Below are positions 1-7,489 of a stretch of DNA of 10,720 nucleotides, one piece after another (within the stretch, counting starts at the first letter, position 1; each line of letters opens with the position of its first letter). A program made the position numbers and the translations under genes. The DNA comes from CAYIRQ01 sp964365905 (GTDB taxonomy: Bacteria > Patescibacteriota > Gracilibacteria > Peribacterales > Peribacteraceae), in contig CAYIRQ010000047.1 in the NCBI GenBank assembly GCA_964365905.1, positions 1-10,720 of the forward strand, given 5' to 3'. A model generated the notes under the pieces. It made no database searches, was not told the DNA's origin, and saw nothing but the letters and a program-made list of their open reading frames with translations.

Positions 1-1028
1 CAACCATCTACTTTTTCTTCGGGCTGGAGAATCGCGCGGCGATTTTTGCCGTGCAGGCGCTGCTCACGCTTGCTTCCGCCATCGTTCTCACTTCTGAACT
101 CCGTCGCATCGCTCCGCAGAGCGCCCCGGACATGGCGCTGCTTTTACTGCTGCTCCTCCCCTCCGTGCTCCACACGGTCTTCAGCGCGTACCGCGAGAAT
201 TTCGCACTCACCCTTGCAATGCTCTTTGCGGCCATCATGCTGCGCTTGCAGCGCGCGCCATCCCTGCCGCTTGCGATCGGTGCCGGGGCGCTCCTTGGCG
301 CGCTCGTCCTGACTTACATTCCGTTTCTCTTCTTTCCTCTCTTTCTTCTCCTCGGCATTCTTTTCCTGAAACCATGGAGATTCTTTCGCTTACATACATT
401 CATACTCGTTCTCTCCGCGTACAGCGTGATCTCGCTCTGGGGAATTCGCAATCTGCTGCAGACCGGCACGTTTCAGATCGCTGGCTCTGAACGATCTGCG
501 ATCGTTTTCCACGTGCGCGGGGAACAGGCGAAACATCTCCGGGGAATCACTCCGCTCCGATGTTTGCTTGCGGAGTACATCACGCGCGACTGGACCGGTC
601 TCCCGCGGGAGTGCTCGTATAATGCCGTGATGCATGCGCTCGAAGAGCGGGCGGACTATCCCGCGGAAAGAAAAGCGATTGCCCGCGCGGGAGCAGAGAA
701 TATCCTCCGGAATTTTCCCCACTATCTCTGGTTTTCCCTGTTTGAGATTCTCGAGCTCCATTTGCCCTTCGTGAATGGGTGGGGGTTTGCCTATAACGCC
801 CTTGCGGCGCTCTCCATGGTGATCCTGTACGGGGGATCGCTTTTTTCCCTTCCTCACATCTTCCGCCGCGAATATGGAATCTTCATTGCGTTCATTCTCT
901 ACTCAACGCTCATCTATACGGCAACGGACGCGACCCCCCGCTACCTCCTGCCCATTGTTTTTTGCTATAGCGTGTTTGCCGCGGTCGGGTATGCCCGGCT
1001 GCTTCCGCGCTCATCTGCTTCTCTGTGA
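1..1028 (+). CDS. GT39-like (GT-C) membrane glycosyltransferase, 5' end missing
   Basis: The reading frame is open from position 3 to the TGA at 1026-1028, giving 341 residues of a gene that starts before the window. GTG at 51 is only an internal codon, because the hydrophobic frame continues upstream of it. The protein is strongly hydrophobic with about eight membrane segments. Seen features typical of GT39/ArnT-like enzymes are a YREN motif after an early helix, a long helix pair ending LTYIPFLFFP, a soluble loop starting GIRNLLQTGTF, and a C-terminal ATPRYLLPI segment before the last helix. Such enzymes move a sugar from a polyprenyl-phosphate carrier to an acceptor on the outer face of the membrane. 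The N-terminal catalytic acidic loop lies outside the window, so activity cannot be judged. Its stop overlaps the next start (GTGA), which indicates one operon. Family call good; substrate unknown. Confidence 0.8.
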   Translation, partial: TIYFFFGLENRAAIFAVQALLTLASAIVLTSELRRIAPQSAPDMALLLLLLLPSVLHTVFSAYRENFALTLAMLFAAIMLRLQRAPSLPLAIGAGALLGALVLTYIPFLFFPLFLLLGILFLKPWRFFRLHTFILVLSAYSVISLWGIRNLLQTGTFQIAGSERSAIVFHVRGEQAKHLRGITPLRCLLAEYITRDWTGLPRECSYNAVMHALEERADYPAERKAIARAGAENILRNFPHYLWFSLFEILELHLPFVNGWGFAYNALAALSMVILYGGSLFSLPHIFRREYGIFIAFILYSTLIYTATDATPRYLLPIVFCYSVFAAVGYARLLPRSSASL

Positions 1029-2764
1029 AGTCACTCATGATGTTCATGCCCGGCATCGTCGCTAATGTGCGCAGGGGTTTCCATGGGATGTATGGGGTCA
1101 TGCCGGGTGTTCTTGCAGCATTTCTCTTCACGCTCGTTTTGAATGGCCCAACACTCTTCGACGCCGTTCGCGGGCAGGCAACGATCATGCATGTCGCGTC
1201 ATCCGTTGACGAGCAGTACTACGCAGCGCTCATTCGCGATGTTGCGGATGGGTATCCGAATCTCGGGCATGCGTCGCTCTTCGAGCATCGATGGAGCCAT
1301 GCATCCGGCAGTTCTGCGCCGCTCGTACAGGGCGCGCTGATGAAGATGTTCTCCTGGGATATTGTGACAACCGTGATTGTTGGAGACCTTCTTTTTCCTT
1401 TCGTCGGAGTGTTTCTCCTTTTCTTGATTTTTCGATGTCTTCTTCCTTCTGTTTGGCTTGCGGCTTTCATGTCCATCATCGTCGCAACGTTCACCGATCT
1501 TGGATGGATGAGAAGTGTGACGCCGCAGGTCACGCTGCCTTTCGAGCTCCTCTTTCTTTTCCTGCTTCTTGCGCCTGGAAGGAGGCCCTGCAGGACGTCT
1601 CTTTTCCGGGGACTGCTGCTTGGCTGCATGTTTTTTACCCATATCGTGCACGCGGTATTTTTTGCGATTGTCGAGAGCTGCGACATTCTTCGTCGTTTCC
1701 TGCAGCGTGAACATCGGTGGATCCTCCGGCAGGGGATACTTTTCATCGGCGGCGCTTTGCCCTTTTTTCTTCTCCGCATCATGCTGCGCGCGGCAAGCAA
1801 CGACCCCGTCGCGCAAATGGATACAGAGCGGCGTCTCGGCATGATTGCAAGTCACCTTCCGGCTGCGCCCTTGCTGCAGGGAGCGGTTCTCGCGATGCTC
1901 CTGCTCCTTCTCTTTTTGCGCCGCACGGGAAGGATGCATGCTCTCACCGCCGATATACATTGCACGCTTCTTTTCGGAAGTCTGCTTGCGCTCAATCAGT
2001 CGCTCGTGCACGGGTTCGATATCATCTTCGGACTGTATTATCGCCCCCTCATCACATTGATTCTGTGGCTGACGGGCACCTCCATCCTCGTAGCACTCCT
2101 GTCGCGGAAAATACTGACGGCGCTTCTCAGTGTCCTCATGATGATTTCTTTTGCGGCGCTCATTCGTGACGCCCTTCTTCAGGGGAAGGAGCATCGCCGC
2201 GTGACAGCGGCGTTTCAGGATTCACGCATTCCGGATGTTCTTTCGGTTCTCTCGGCGCTTCCGGGAGAGCGTGTTCTCCTTGCGCCTCTTGCCGTTGCGA
2301 ATCTTGTGCCGGTGTTGACGCCGCATTATGTGCTCTTCAACAAATATGCGTCCTACCAGCATGTGCGGGATGAAGAGATTGCGAGGCGCTATGCGCTTCA
2401 GGAAGCGATCTTTCCGACATCCGCCGAAGCGCGGGGGGAAGGATACAATTCCGTCTTCGGCTTGGGAGCGGGAAACAGCGCTGCGCGGAGGAAAAGCTTC
2501 TGCCGCATCATGCATGCGTTGCTCCTGAGGAACAGTGCATGCGAGTACTCGATTGTTTCCATGATCGAGCATCAGGAAGTTTTTGCGTGGCTCGATGCGG
2601 CACTTCGGGATCCCTCACAACTCGATCTTGCCGCGCTCCTCAGAGAATTTCGCGTGGATATTCTCCTGACAACGCCGGAGACGTCCGTGCCAAACGCTGT
2701 TGTCATGATTTGCAGGCCACAGCGAAAGGTTGGGACTTTTACCATTCACGTCTGCGGAAGATAG
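1025..2764 (+). CDS. Polytopic membrane protein, putative GT-C glycosyltransferase (paralog A)
   Basis: This 579-residue protein has about nine to ten predicted membrane helices between residues 25 and 381 and a soluble C-terminal part of about 195 residues. The first external loop carries VDEQYY at residues 61-66, followed by ALIRDVADGYP. An acidic pair next to aromatic residues in the first loop is the usual place for the metal and donor site of GT-C enzymes. LALNQSLVHG lies at 321-330. The same landmarks recur in the 577-aa protein downstream, so the two are paralogs. I do not recognise a named family. The GT-C role is inferred from architecture and from the flanking glycosyltransferases; a distant link to STT3-type transferases is possible, but no WWD motif is seen. 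The GTG start at 1025 overlaps the previous stop by 4 bases. An ATG at 1088 preceded by AGGGG at 1073-1077 would give 558 residues and is a real alternative. Confidence 0.75.
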   Translation: MKSLMMFMPGIVANVRRGFHGMYGVMPGVLAAFLFTLVLNGPTLFDAVRGQATIMHVASSVDEQYYAALIRDVADGYPNLGHASLFEHRWSHASGSSAPLVQGALMKMFSWDIVTTVIVGDLLFPFVGVFLLFLIFRCLLPSVWLAAFMSIIVATFTDLGWMRSVTPQVTLPFELLFLFLLLAPGRRPCRTSLFRGLLLGCMFFTHIVHAVFFAIVESCDILRRFLQREHRWILRQGILFIGGALPFFLLRIMLRAASNDPVAQMDTERRLGMIASHLPAAPLLQGAVLAMLLLLLFLRRTGRMHALTADIHCTLLFGSLLALNQSLVHGFDIIFGLYYRPLITLILWLTGTSILVALLSRKILTALLSVLMMISFAALIRDALLQGKEHRRVTAAFQDSRIPDVLSVLSALPGERVLLAPLAVANLVPVLTPHYVLFNKYASYQHVRDEEIARRYALQEAIFPTSAEARGEGYNSVFGLGAGNSAARRKSFCRIMHALLLRNSACEYSIVSMIEHQEVFAWLDAALRDPSQLDLAALLREFRVDILLTTPETSVPNAVVMICRPQRKVGTFTIHVCGR

Positions 2765-2772
2765 CCGGCGTG

Positions 2773-2781
2773 TGCTACACT
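2773..2781 (+). promoter_or_regulatory. Extended -10 promoter (TGCTACACT) before paralog B
   Basis: TGCTACACT matches the extended -10 pattern TGnTATAAT at seven of eight defined bases. It lies 9 bases after the stop of the 579-aa gene, in the only plus-strand gap between genes (63 bases). No convincing -35 box is seen at the usual distance. The expected start of transcription is near 2788, about 5 bases before an ATG at 2793, so the RNA would be almost leaderless for that small frame. The bases after the box (GCTCCGCAC) closely match those after the minus-strand promoter at 10605-10613 (GCTCCGGAC), which strengthens both calls. Confidence 0.5.
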
Positions 2782-2792
2782 GCTCCGCACGC

Positions 2793-2831
2793 ATGCGACG
2801 CATTTTTTTCCGCGGTGTTCTTCTCCCATGA
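2793..2831 (+). CDS. Possible 12-codon leader ORF coupled to paralog B
   Basis: ATG at 2793 opens a frame coding for MRRIFFRGVLLP and ends at TGA 2829-2831. That stop overlaps the ATG of the 577-aa gene as ATGA. The start lies just after the predicted transcription start of the promoter at 2773-2781, while the 577-aa gene has no purine-rich ribosome site of its own. Ribosomes could therefore load on this short frame and re-initiate at 2828. The peptide has two arginines then hydrophobic residues, and the frame contains a run of seven T (2803-2809). It could also be chance: a 12-codon frame is weak evidence by itself, and no family is recognisable. Confidence 0.3.
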   Translation: MRRIFFRGVLLP

Positions 2832-4561
2832 CGCTTTTCCGGTGGGTGCTCCTCATGAGCGCGTGTGCCTTCGCGGGAGCGGTGCTTCTGCCGCACGGAT
2901 TGCAGCGTCTTGATCGCGAGTATCCGTTCCAGGGCATCGAAATCATGCCCGGAGATCAGGAACACTACTACGCCGTGCGCGTGCGCGAAGTCATCGACGG
3001 ATTTCCCGAAGTTGCCAACGCATACTTCGCGTCGCCGAAAGATCAGCCCCCTCTGCAACCCGCGCTTCCGGAGTTCCTCATTGCGCGAGTCATACAGCTT
3101 CTCGGGTTGGACGTCGTTCCGGGGTTTGTGTTCATGAAAGGACTTTCCTCCATGCTGCTCTTCGCTGCATTCACCGCGTTCTTCTGCACCCTCTCGGGGC
3201 GACCGTGGGAATCGCTGCTTGCGGTCGCCGGTCTTCTCTTCGCGGGATCCGCCCTCCATGCGCCGTGGGACATCATCCCGTTTCTCACCGATACGAATTT
3301 TTCCATCGATTTCCTCCGCTTCGCGCGGCCCGTGAATCCTCAATGGTCCGCTCTGCTTTTCTTGCTCGCGCTTACTTCCCTTGCGTCCTGGATGAAGGAA
3401 CGCCGCGCATGGAAGACGATTCTTGCGGGGGGGCTGACGGCGGCGCTGCTTTATTCCTATGTCTATGCATGGACGTATCTCGGTGTGACCGTCGCGCTCC
3501 TTTTTCTGTGGTATGTTTTAAGAAGAGACTGGATGCGCGTGCGGGACCTTCTGTTTTTCGGATGCGCGTTTCTGCTTCTCGGCATTCCCTATCTTCTCAA
3601 TTTCCGGGAGCTCCTCCAACATCCATGGTATGCGGCGACGGCGGCGCGACAGGGTCTCGCGGAGAAGCGGGGTCTCGTCTTCGGAGTGTGGAGCCTCCTT
3701 TTTCCTTTACTTGCGTTTCTCTCGCGACGATGGTGGCCGCAATGCTTTCCACTTCTCATCGCTCTCGCCGCCTCCGGTCTGCTTGCACTCAATCAGCAAG
3801 TCATCACCGGTTTGTATCTCGTTCCGCATCACTATCACTGGTACTTCGTGCAGCCTCTTGCAGGCATCACGGCCCTTCTTCTTTTCTATGAGTGGGGAGG
3901 GCGACTGCTTCCGAGCGGGAAGCGACGCATTGGATTTTCCATCGTTCTCCTTCTCACGATCAGCTTTGGGTTACTGCAGCAATGGAAAGCCTATCCCACC
4001 GTTCGGGCCGCATGGGGGGAGAGGCAGCACCTCGCGCCGCTCTTTGCGTTCCTGCAAGGGCAGACACAGCCCGGCGTGAGTGTCTTTGCGACGGAAGCTG
4101 CCGGAGGTGTTCGGGATTTCACGCCCATCTACACCGCCGCGGATGTCACCTTTGCGGGACATGCGCCGCTCTTCCTCACTTCTTTTGAGCGCACGCGGGA
4201 CGCATTCTTTCTTGATCTTTGGTTACAGGGACTTGCCCCGGAGGATGCGGAAGAGCGCTTCCTCACGGATCTCCGGCTCGACGTGAGCAGTCGTCTCCAT
4301 GCGATCTACTATCGGGAGGCGCTTGGAGGATTCGAACGGATTCCCGACGATCTGCTGATGGAACATGCCGCTGCGTATCGCGCGTATGTCCCGCTCTCTC
4401 TCGAGGAGAAGCTCCAAAGATCTCCGATGGATTTCGCAGTATTTTCCTCCGATGACCCGGAGACCGAAGCGCTGAAGCTTCTGCGTGAGGCAGGATCCAC
4501 CGTTTATACGGACCAAAAATATTCCGTGAGTCGCTACAGTGTTTTGCCACAGAAAAACTAA
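2828..4561 (+). CDS. Polytopic membrane protein, putative GT-C glycosyltransferase (paralog B)
   Basis: This 577-residue protein starts with a hydrophobic anchor (residues 4-22), has about nine further helices up to residue 384, and ends in a soluble part of about 190 residues. The first external loop holds GDQEHYY at 42-48, then VRVREVIDGFP, parallel to VDEQYY...IRDVADGYP in the 579-aa neighbour. GLLALNQQVITG at 317-328 parallels LLALNQSLVHG there. It is followed by a histidine-rich stretch, PHHYHWYF (333-340), which lies near a membrane face and could take part in binding or catalysis. The C-terminal part (about 418-577) holds VFATEAAGGVRDFTPIYTAA and many acidic residues. A lipid-linked sugar transferase role is inferred from architecture and context only. 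ATG 2828 is the only ATG/GTG/TTG in frame after the previous gene's stop. The TAA stop overlaps the TAG of the convergent gene. Confidence 0.75.
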   Translation: MTLFRWVLLMSACAFAGAVLLPHGLQRLDREYPFQGIEIMPGDQEHYYAVRVREVIDGFPEVANAYFASPKDQPPLQPALPEFLIARVIQLLGLDVVPGFVFMKGLSSMLLFAAFTAFFCTLSGRPWESLLAVAGLLFAGSALHAPWDIIPFLTDTNFSIDFLRFARPVNPQWSALLFLLALTSLASWMKERRAWKTILAGGLTAALLYSYVYAWTYLGVTVALLFLWYVLRRDWMRVRDLLFFGCAFLLLGIPYLLNFRELLQHPWYAATAARQGLAEKRGLVFGVWSLLFPLLAFLSRRWWPQCFPLLIALAASGLLALNQQVITGLYLVPHHYHWYFVQPLAGITALLLFYEWGGRLLPSGKRRIGFSIVLLLTISFGLLQQWKAYPTVRAAWGERQHLAPLFAFLQGQTQPGVSVFATEAAGGVRDFTPIYTAADVTFAGHAPLFLTSFERTRDAFFLDLWLQGLAPEDAEERFLTDLRLDVSSRLHAIYYREALGGFERIPDDLLMEHAAAYRAYVPLSLEEKLQRSPMDFAVFSSDDPETEALKLLREAGSTVYTDQKYSVSRYSVLPQKN

Positions 4562-5538
4562 GATTGGGACTTTCGGCGCGGCCCGGATGTGATGAGGTAT
4601 GGAGGTTTCCCCATGACGATCGCGAGAGCAATTGCGAGATATTCGGCGACGACTCCGAGAGAGAGGAGCGTGGCTCCGAAGAAGAGCGAATTTACAATGG
4701 TCGTTGATGTCCAACCGGCGATGGGGACGTGCGATGTGAATTTTGCCCAGAGGGCATATCCGGTGAGCGCAATACACAGGAGGAGTGAAAGTGCACCGAG
4801 GAATGAGATGAAGCGGAGCGGTTTGGTGCCCGATGTGACGAGGAGTCGCCAGAAATGTTTCACGAGCGATCGCAATGAGTAGCCGGAGCGATGGTCACTT
4901 TCCTTCCGCACGGTCACCGGGCAGTGTTCCGCTCTGGCGACAACCCATGCGAGTGCGGCATCGAGGAACACGCCGTGCCCGCAGTAGGCTGCGAGGCCGC
5001 GCGCTATTTCGCCGCGGAGGAGCCGAAAGCTGTTGAATTCTCCGATGTGATGATTGCCGAGAAGGCGTACGAACACCCATTTGGAAAGATAGCTCAGGAT
5101 GTTGCGCAGCACGCCATGCGGCGGCGCGTTTATGGGGTTGCCGTAGACAAGCTGCGCGTCTTTTTCGAGCGCGCAATCGAGGAGTGCGGCAATATCGTCG
5201 GGTCGTTGCTGGCCGTCTTCATCCATGGTGACGACCCAGGGAGCGACGGTGCTCGCGATGCCCGCGAGCGTCGCAGGATGCTGCCCGAAGTTGCGCGAGA
5301 GCCATACGGGCTTCACGAACGGATAGTTCGCCGCGAGTTCCTGTATCACCTGATCCGAACGGTCGATCGCTCCGTCGTGCACGAGGACGACTTCCTCGAT
5401 GCGGTATGCATGCCCTTTGGACGTTTGCTTCTCCTGCGAGAAGGCTGCGAGTTCTTTGATCAGAGGAGGCAGGGTTCGTTCCCCCTGGTAGACAGGGATG
5501 ACGATTGCAAGAGCATGAATGGCGTTTTCTTGTGGCAT
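4558..5538 (-). CDS. GT2 polyprenyl-phosphate glycosyltransferase, GtrB/ArnC-like
   Basis: This 326-residue protein has an N-terminal GT-A domain (about 8-215) and two C-terminal helices (about 243-263 and 281-308), the layout of GtrB/ArnC/DPM-type enzymes that move a sugar from a nucleotide donor to polyprenyl phosphate on the cytoplasmic face. Visible motifs are VIPVYQGE (13-20), VHDGAID (53-59, in place of the usual DDGS), SRNFGQHPATLAGI (81-94), MDEDGQQRPDDI (105-116, the metal-binding acidic motif) and RSGYSLRSL (217-225). Replacement of the first Asp of DDGS by His is a small oddity, as Asp55 is kept. It is the last gene of the minus operon, 78 bases after the methyltransferase stop. 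No ribosome site is seen; TTAGTCT just upstream of the start is a weak -10 candidate for a separate promoter. No GtrA-type flippase lies next to it. Confidence 0.88.
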   Translation of the reverse strand: MPQENAIHALAIVIPVYQGERTLPPLIKELAAFSQEKQTSKGHAYRIEEVVLVHDGAIDRSDQVIQELAANYPFVKPVWLSRNFGQHPATLAGIASTVAPWVVTMDEDGQQRPDDIAALLDCALEKDAQLVYGNPINAPPHGVLRNILSYLSKWVFVRLLGNHHIGEFNSFRLLRGEIARGLAAYCGHGVFLDAALAWVVARAEHCPVTVRKESDHRSGYSLRSLVKHFWRLLVTSGTKPLRFISFLGALSLLLCIALTGYALWAKFTSHVPIAGWTSTTIVNSLFFGATLLSLGVVAEYLAIALAIVMGKPPYLITSGPRRKSQS

Positions 5539-5552
5539 GCGAGAAGACTAAC

Positions 5553-5642
5553 GGAGGGCAGAGAAGGCAGGAAGGGCAGAAAAGGCAGAAAAGTTGCCAG
5601 ACCTTCCTGCCTTTCCTCACTTTTCTTCCTTTCCTTCCTTTC
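5553..5642. repeat. Inverted purine/pyrimidine arms with about 9-base periodic units
   Basis: On the plus strand a 41-base purine-rich arm (5553-5593) made of variants of GAAGGCAGA is followed, after TTGCCAGA, by a 41-base pyrimidine-rich arm (5602-5642). The arms contain a perfect 12-base inverted repeat, AAGGCAGGAAGG at 5564-5575 and CCTTCCTGCCTT at 5602-5613, with a 26-base loop. Read on the minus strand, the pyrimidine arm becomes units of about 9 bases (GAAAGGAAG twice, then AAAAGTGAG and GAAAGGCAG). The element covers the last codons of the methyltransferase gene and most of the 78-base gap before the next gene. No T-run follows the stem on the minus strand, so a classical intrinsic terminator is unlikely. 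It could be a transcript-stabilising or attenuating hairpin, or a degenerated minisatellite. Confidence 0.65.
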
Positions 5643-6480
5643 GAAGAACGGCATAGAACGCCTCTGTTCCGTGCATGGCTGTCGGGAAGCGCCCGAGAAC
5701 GCAATCAAGGAACTTCAGTGGAAAGAAGGGGATGAGGAAGAGCATCGAGAGAATGTGATAGAGCGTCTGCGATCCGAAGGAGAAGAAAATGGCGAAGTAG
5801 GTGACGAGGATGGAGACGAGGGCGGATGTTGGACCCGACCGCGACTTGATTTCTACAATTTCGCCTGCGTCACAGAGATCTTTCATGCCGGTGAGAGTCC
5901 ATCGGTAGAAGTCGTTCGGGCATCCGTGGAATGGGTAGATGAATGGCACTGAAAGGAAGATCGTTCCTCCCGGCTTCAGTACCCGTACCATCTCCTTCAC
6001 AACCTTCTTGGGCTCCGGCACATGTTCGAGCAGACATTCGCAAATGGCGCCTTCAAAGGTATCATCGGGAAAGGGGAGCGCGGTGGCGTCCGCGACGACG
6101 TCCACGCCGCGGTATGGGTAGATGTCGAGATTCACCATGGAGCTCCGGTAGCGATGCACGCCGGATCCCACGTTGAGGATGCGCGCATCAGCCGGGAATC
6201 GTCGAACAAATTTCCGCGCAGTCAGACCGACGGTGCAGACGGGGCTGATGACATAGATGAGCGCGATGTAGAGACGCGGCCAGCGGCGCAACATCGTTTT
6301 CACTGCGTTGATAAAATCCCCGCGTTCTTCCTTTGCGTGGCGGCGCATTCCTTCGGGGAGAAAGCACGGCAGACATTCTTGCAACGCAAAGAATTCCCCG
6401 GTTTTGCCTTCGCGATACCCCTGCGGCTCTTTCGTGAGCGGCGCATGGGAAACGGGGTGTACGAAGCGAAGTTCGTTCAT
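5617..6480 (-). CDS. Membrane-associated class I SAM methyltransferase with degenerate Trm112-like N-terminus
   Basis: This 287-residue protein has a class I methyltransferase core. ILNVGSGVHR (101-110) is the SAM-binding loop, VNLDIYPY (117-124) gives the acidic residue for ribose binding, DATALPFPDDTFEGAIC (131-147) and LLEHVPEP (150-157) are typical of Methyltransf_11 proteins, and RVLKPGG (166-172) ends the core. Residues about 5-43 read like a Trm112-like domain (HPVSHAPL ... FFALQECLPCFLPEG), but the zinc cysteines are replaced by His and Ser. Residues about 218-262 form two hydrophobic stretches, as in methyltransferases of polysaccharide loci that sit on the membrane. Substrate unknown; sugar or glycolipid is likely from context. 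ATG 6480 was chosen because it begins the Trm112-like region 10 bases after the previous stop; longer forms would run inside the SDR gene. The C-terminus (RKEGKEEK) is encoded by the adjoining repeat. Confidence 0.85.
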   Translation of the reverse strand: MNELRFVHPVSHAPLTKEPQGYREGKTGEFFALQECLPCFLPEGMRRHAKEERGDFINAVKTMLRRWPRLYIALIYVISPVCTVGLTARKFVRRFPADARILNVGSGVHRYRSSMVNLDIYPYRGVDVVADATALPFPDDTFEGAICECLLEHVPEPKKVVKEMVRVLKPGGTIFLSVPFIYPFHGCPNDFYRWTLTGMKDLCDAGEIVEIKSRSGPTSALVSILVTYFAIFFSFGSQTLYHILSMLFLIPFFPLKFLDCVLGRFPTAMHGTEAFYAVLRKEGKEEK

Positions 6481-6490
6481 GCGGGCGGTA

Positions 6491-7489
6491 TCATACAGAG
6501 CGTTGCAATGCCGAGCCACGCAAAGGAACAGGATGCAGTGCGCCTTGCTCAAACAGGCGGCGCTGATGCTCATGGAGGCGGTGGATGCCTTCCAGCAGCG
6601 ATGTGCGCCGGAGGAGCGGAAGAAGCTCTTTCGCAACAGTGGAATGAAAGCGCACGCATCGGGGGTGCTCTTTCGCATTCTCCGCGCGTCCGCAGACGAT
6701 GTGGGGCGGCGTTTTCGCGATGCGGGTGAATATTCCCAGGATTTCCGCGAGAGTCGTCGTTCGCTCGGACGCGAAAATTTTCAGGATGCGCCGGGGATGC
6801 GAAGCTCTTTGCGTCGCGAGCAGCAATGCGAGAATGGCTCGCGCGCAATCCTCGCTATAGACGTAGTCGCGGATCGTATCCAGAGGAACGTACACATGAA
6901 TGGGGGCGCGGCGGAGGATGCGCCCGGAGCAATGTGAAATGACGCCCTGATGCTTTGCAAGATTCTGCCGCTCGCCGTAGAGATTGCTGATTCTGCCGGT
7001 GACACAGGAAATCGAAGGATGTTGCTCCGCCCAGGAAGTGAGGAGTTTCTCCTGAGCGATCTTTGTCCGACCGTATGCGGAGAGAGGGTGCGGGGGAGTG
7101 TCCTCCGTGATGAGCGCACTCCCCACGCCACTGTAGATCGCTCCTGCGGAACTGCTGAAGAAGAGGGTGCCGCAAGGATGCGCGGGGAGGAGATATTCGG
7201 AGGCAATCTGCAGAAGCATTTCCCATGCATGGGTTTCTTCGGCCAAAGCAGACTCTGCGCTTCCCACCGTTCCGATTCCCGCAGCCCACAGGACAATCCA
7301 TGGTTGCCCTTTTTGTATCTGCCCCGCAAATGCACGGACCGCATTCGTGCATGCACGTTGAAGGGCCGCTCGTTCATTCCAGGGAAAAGCGGGACTCTTC
7401 CAGAGAGCGACTCCACTCTCTTCACATGCGCGCGCCAGCGAACCCCCGAGCAAACCTCCCTGCCCCACGATCCACGCGATCGGCATCAT
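6491..7489 (-). CDS. NAD(P)-dependent epimerase/dehydratase, extended SDR
   Basis: This 332-residue protein has the extended-SDR plan. The Rossmann glycine motif is G9-x-x-G12-x-x-G15 (VGQGGLLGG). WAAGIG (68-73) matches the NAAG-like strand-4 motif, SSSAG (112-116) gives the catalytic Ser region, and Y139-x-x-x-K143 (AYGRTK) is the catalytic pair. GRISNLYG (165-172) and IRDYVYSEDCARA (206-218) are typical of sugar-nucleotide epimerases and dehydratases. The second strand (VALWKSPAF) lacks the usual Asp for NAD, so cofactor choice is unclear. Its product is probably a modified nucleotide sugar for this locus, but the exact reaction cannot be read. The first ATG of an ATGATG pair overlaps the previous stop (ATGA, 4 bases), and the Rossmann motif begins at once. 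The frame is open 48 codons further upstream, but that stretch lies inside the preceding GT2 gene and looks non-coding. Confidence 0.85.
   Translation of the reverse strand: MMPIAWIVGQGGLLGGSLARACEESGVALWKSPAFPWNERAALQRACTNAVRAFAGQIQKGQPWIVLWAAGIGTVGSAESALAEETHAWEMLLQIASEYLLPAHPCGTLFFSSSAGAIYSGVGSALITEDTPPHPLSAYGRTKIAQEKLLTSWAEQHPSISCVTGRISNLYGERQNLAKHQGVISHCSGRILRRAPIHVYVPLDTIRDYVYSEDCARAILALLLATQRASHPRRILKIFASERTTTLAEILGIFTRIAKTPPHIVCGRAENAKEHPRCVRFHSTVAKELLPLLRRTSLLEGIHRLHEHQRRLFEQGALHPVPLRGSALQRSV

Noticed and set aside
1199..2194. 331-codon minus-strand frame opposite paralog A
   Set aside because: Its product is extremely rich in Arg, Lys and Glu, as expected from the reverse strand of hydrophobic codons. 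No motif or promoter supports it.
2793..2830. Frameshift joining the 12-codon frame to paralog B across the T7 run
   Set aside because: The 577-aa protein already begins with a good membrane anchor at ATG 2828, so no missing N-terminus needs explaining. A leader frame is the simpler reading.
2730..4573. TTGGGACTTT found at 2730-2739 and again at 4564-4573
   Set aside because: A shared 10-mer near two gene ends, with no flanking similarity, symmetry or further copies seen. Chance is the best explanation.
4891..5952. 353-codon plus-strand frame opposite the GtrB-like and methyltransferase genes
   Set aside because: It is antisense to two genes with clear family motifs, runs across their gap, and its translation has no recognisable motif. 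Long antisense frames are common in GC-rich coding DNA.
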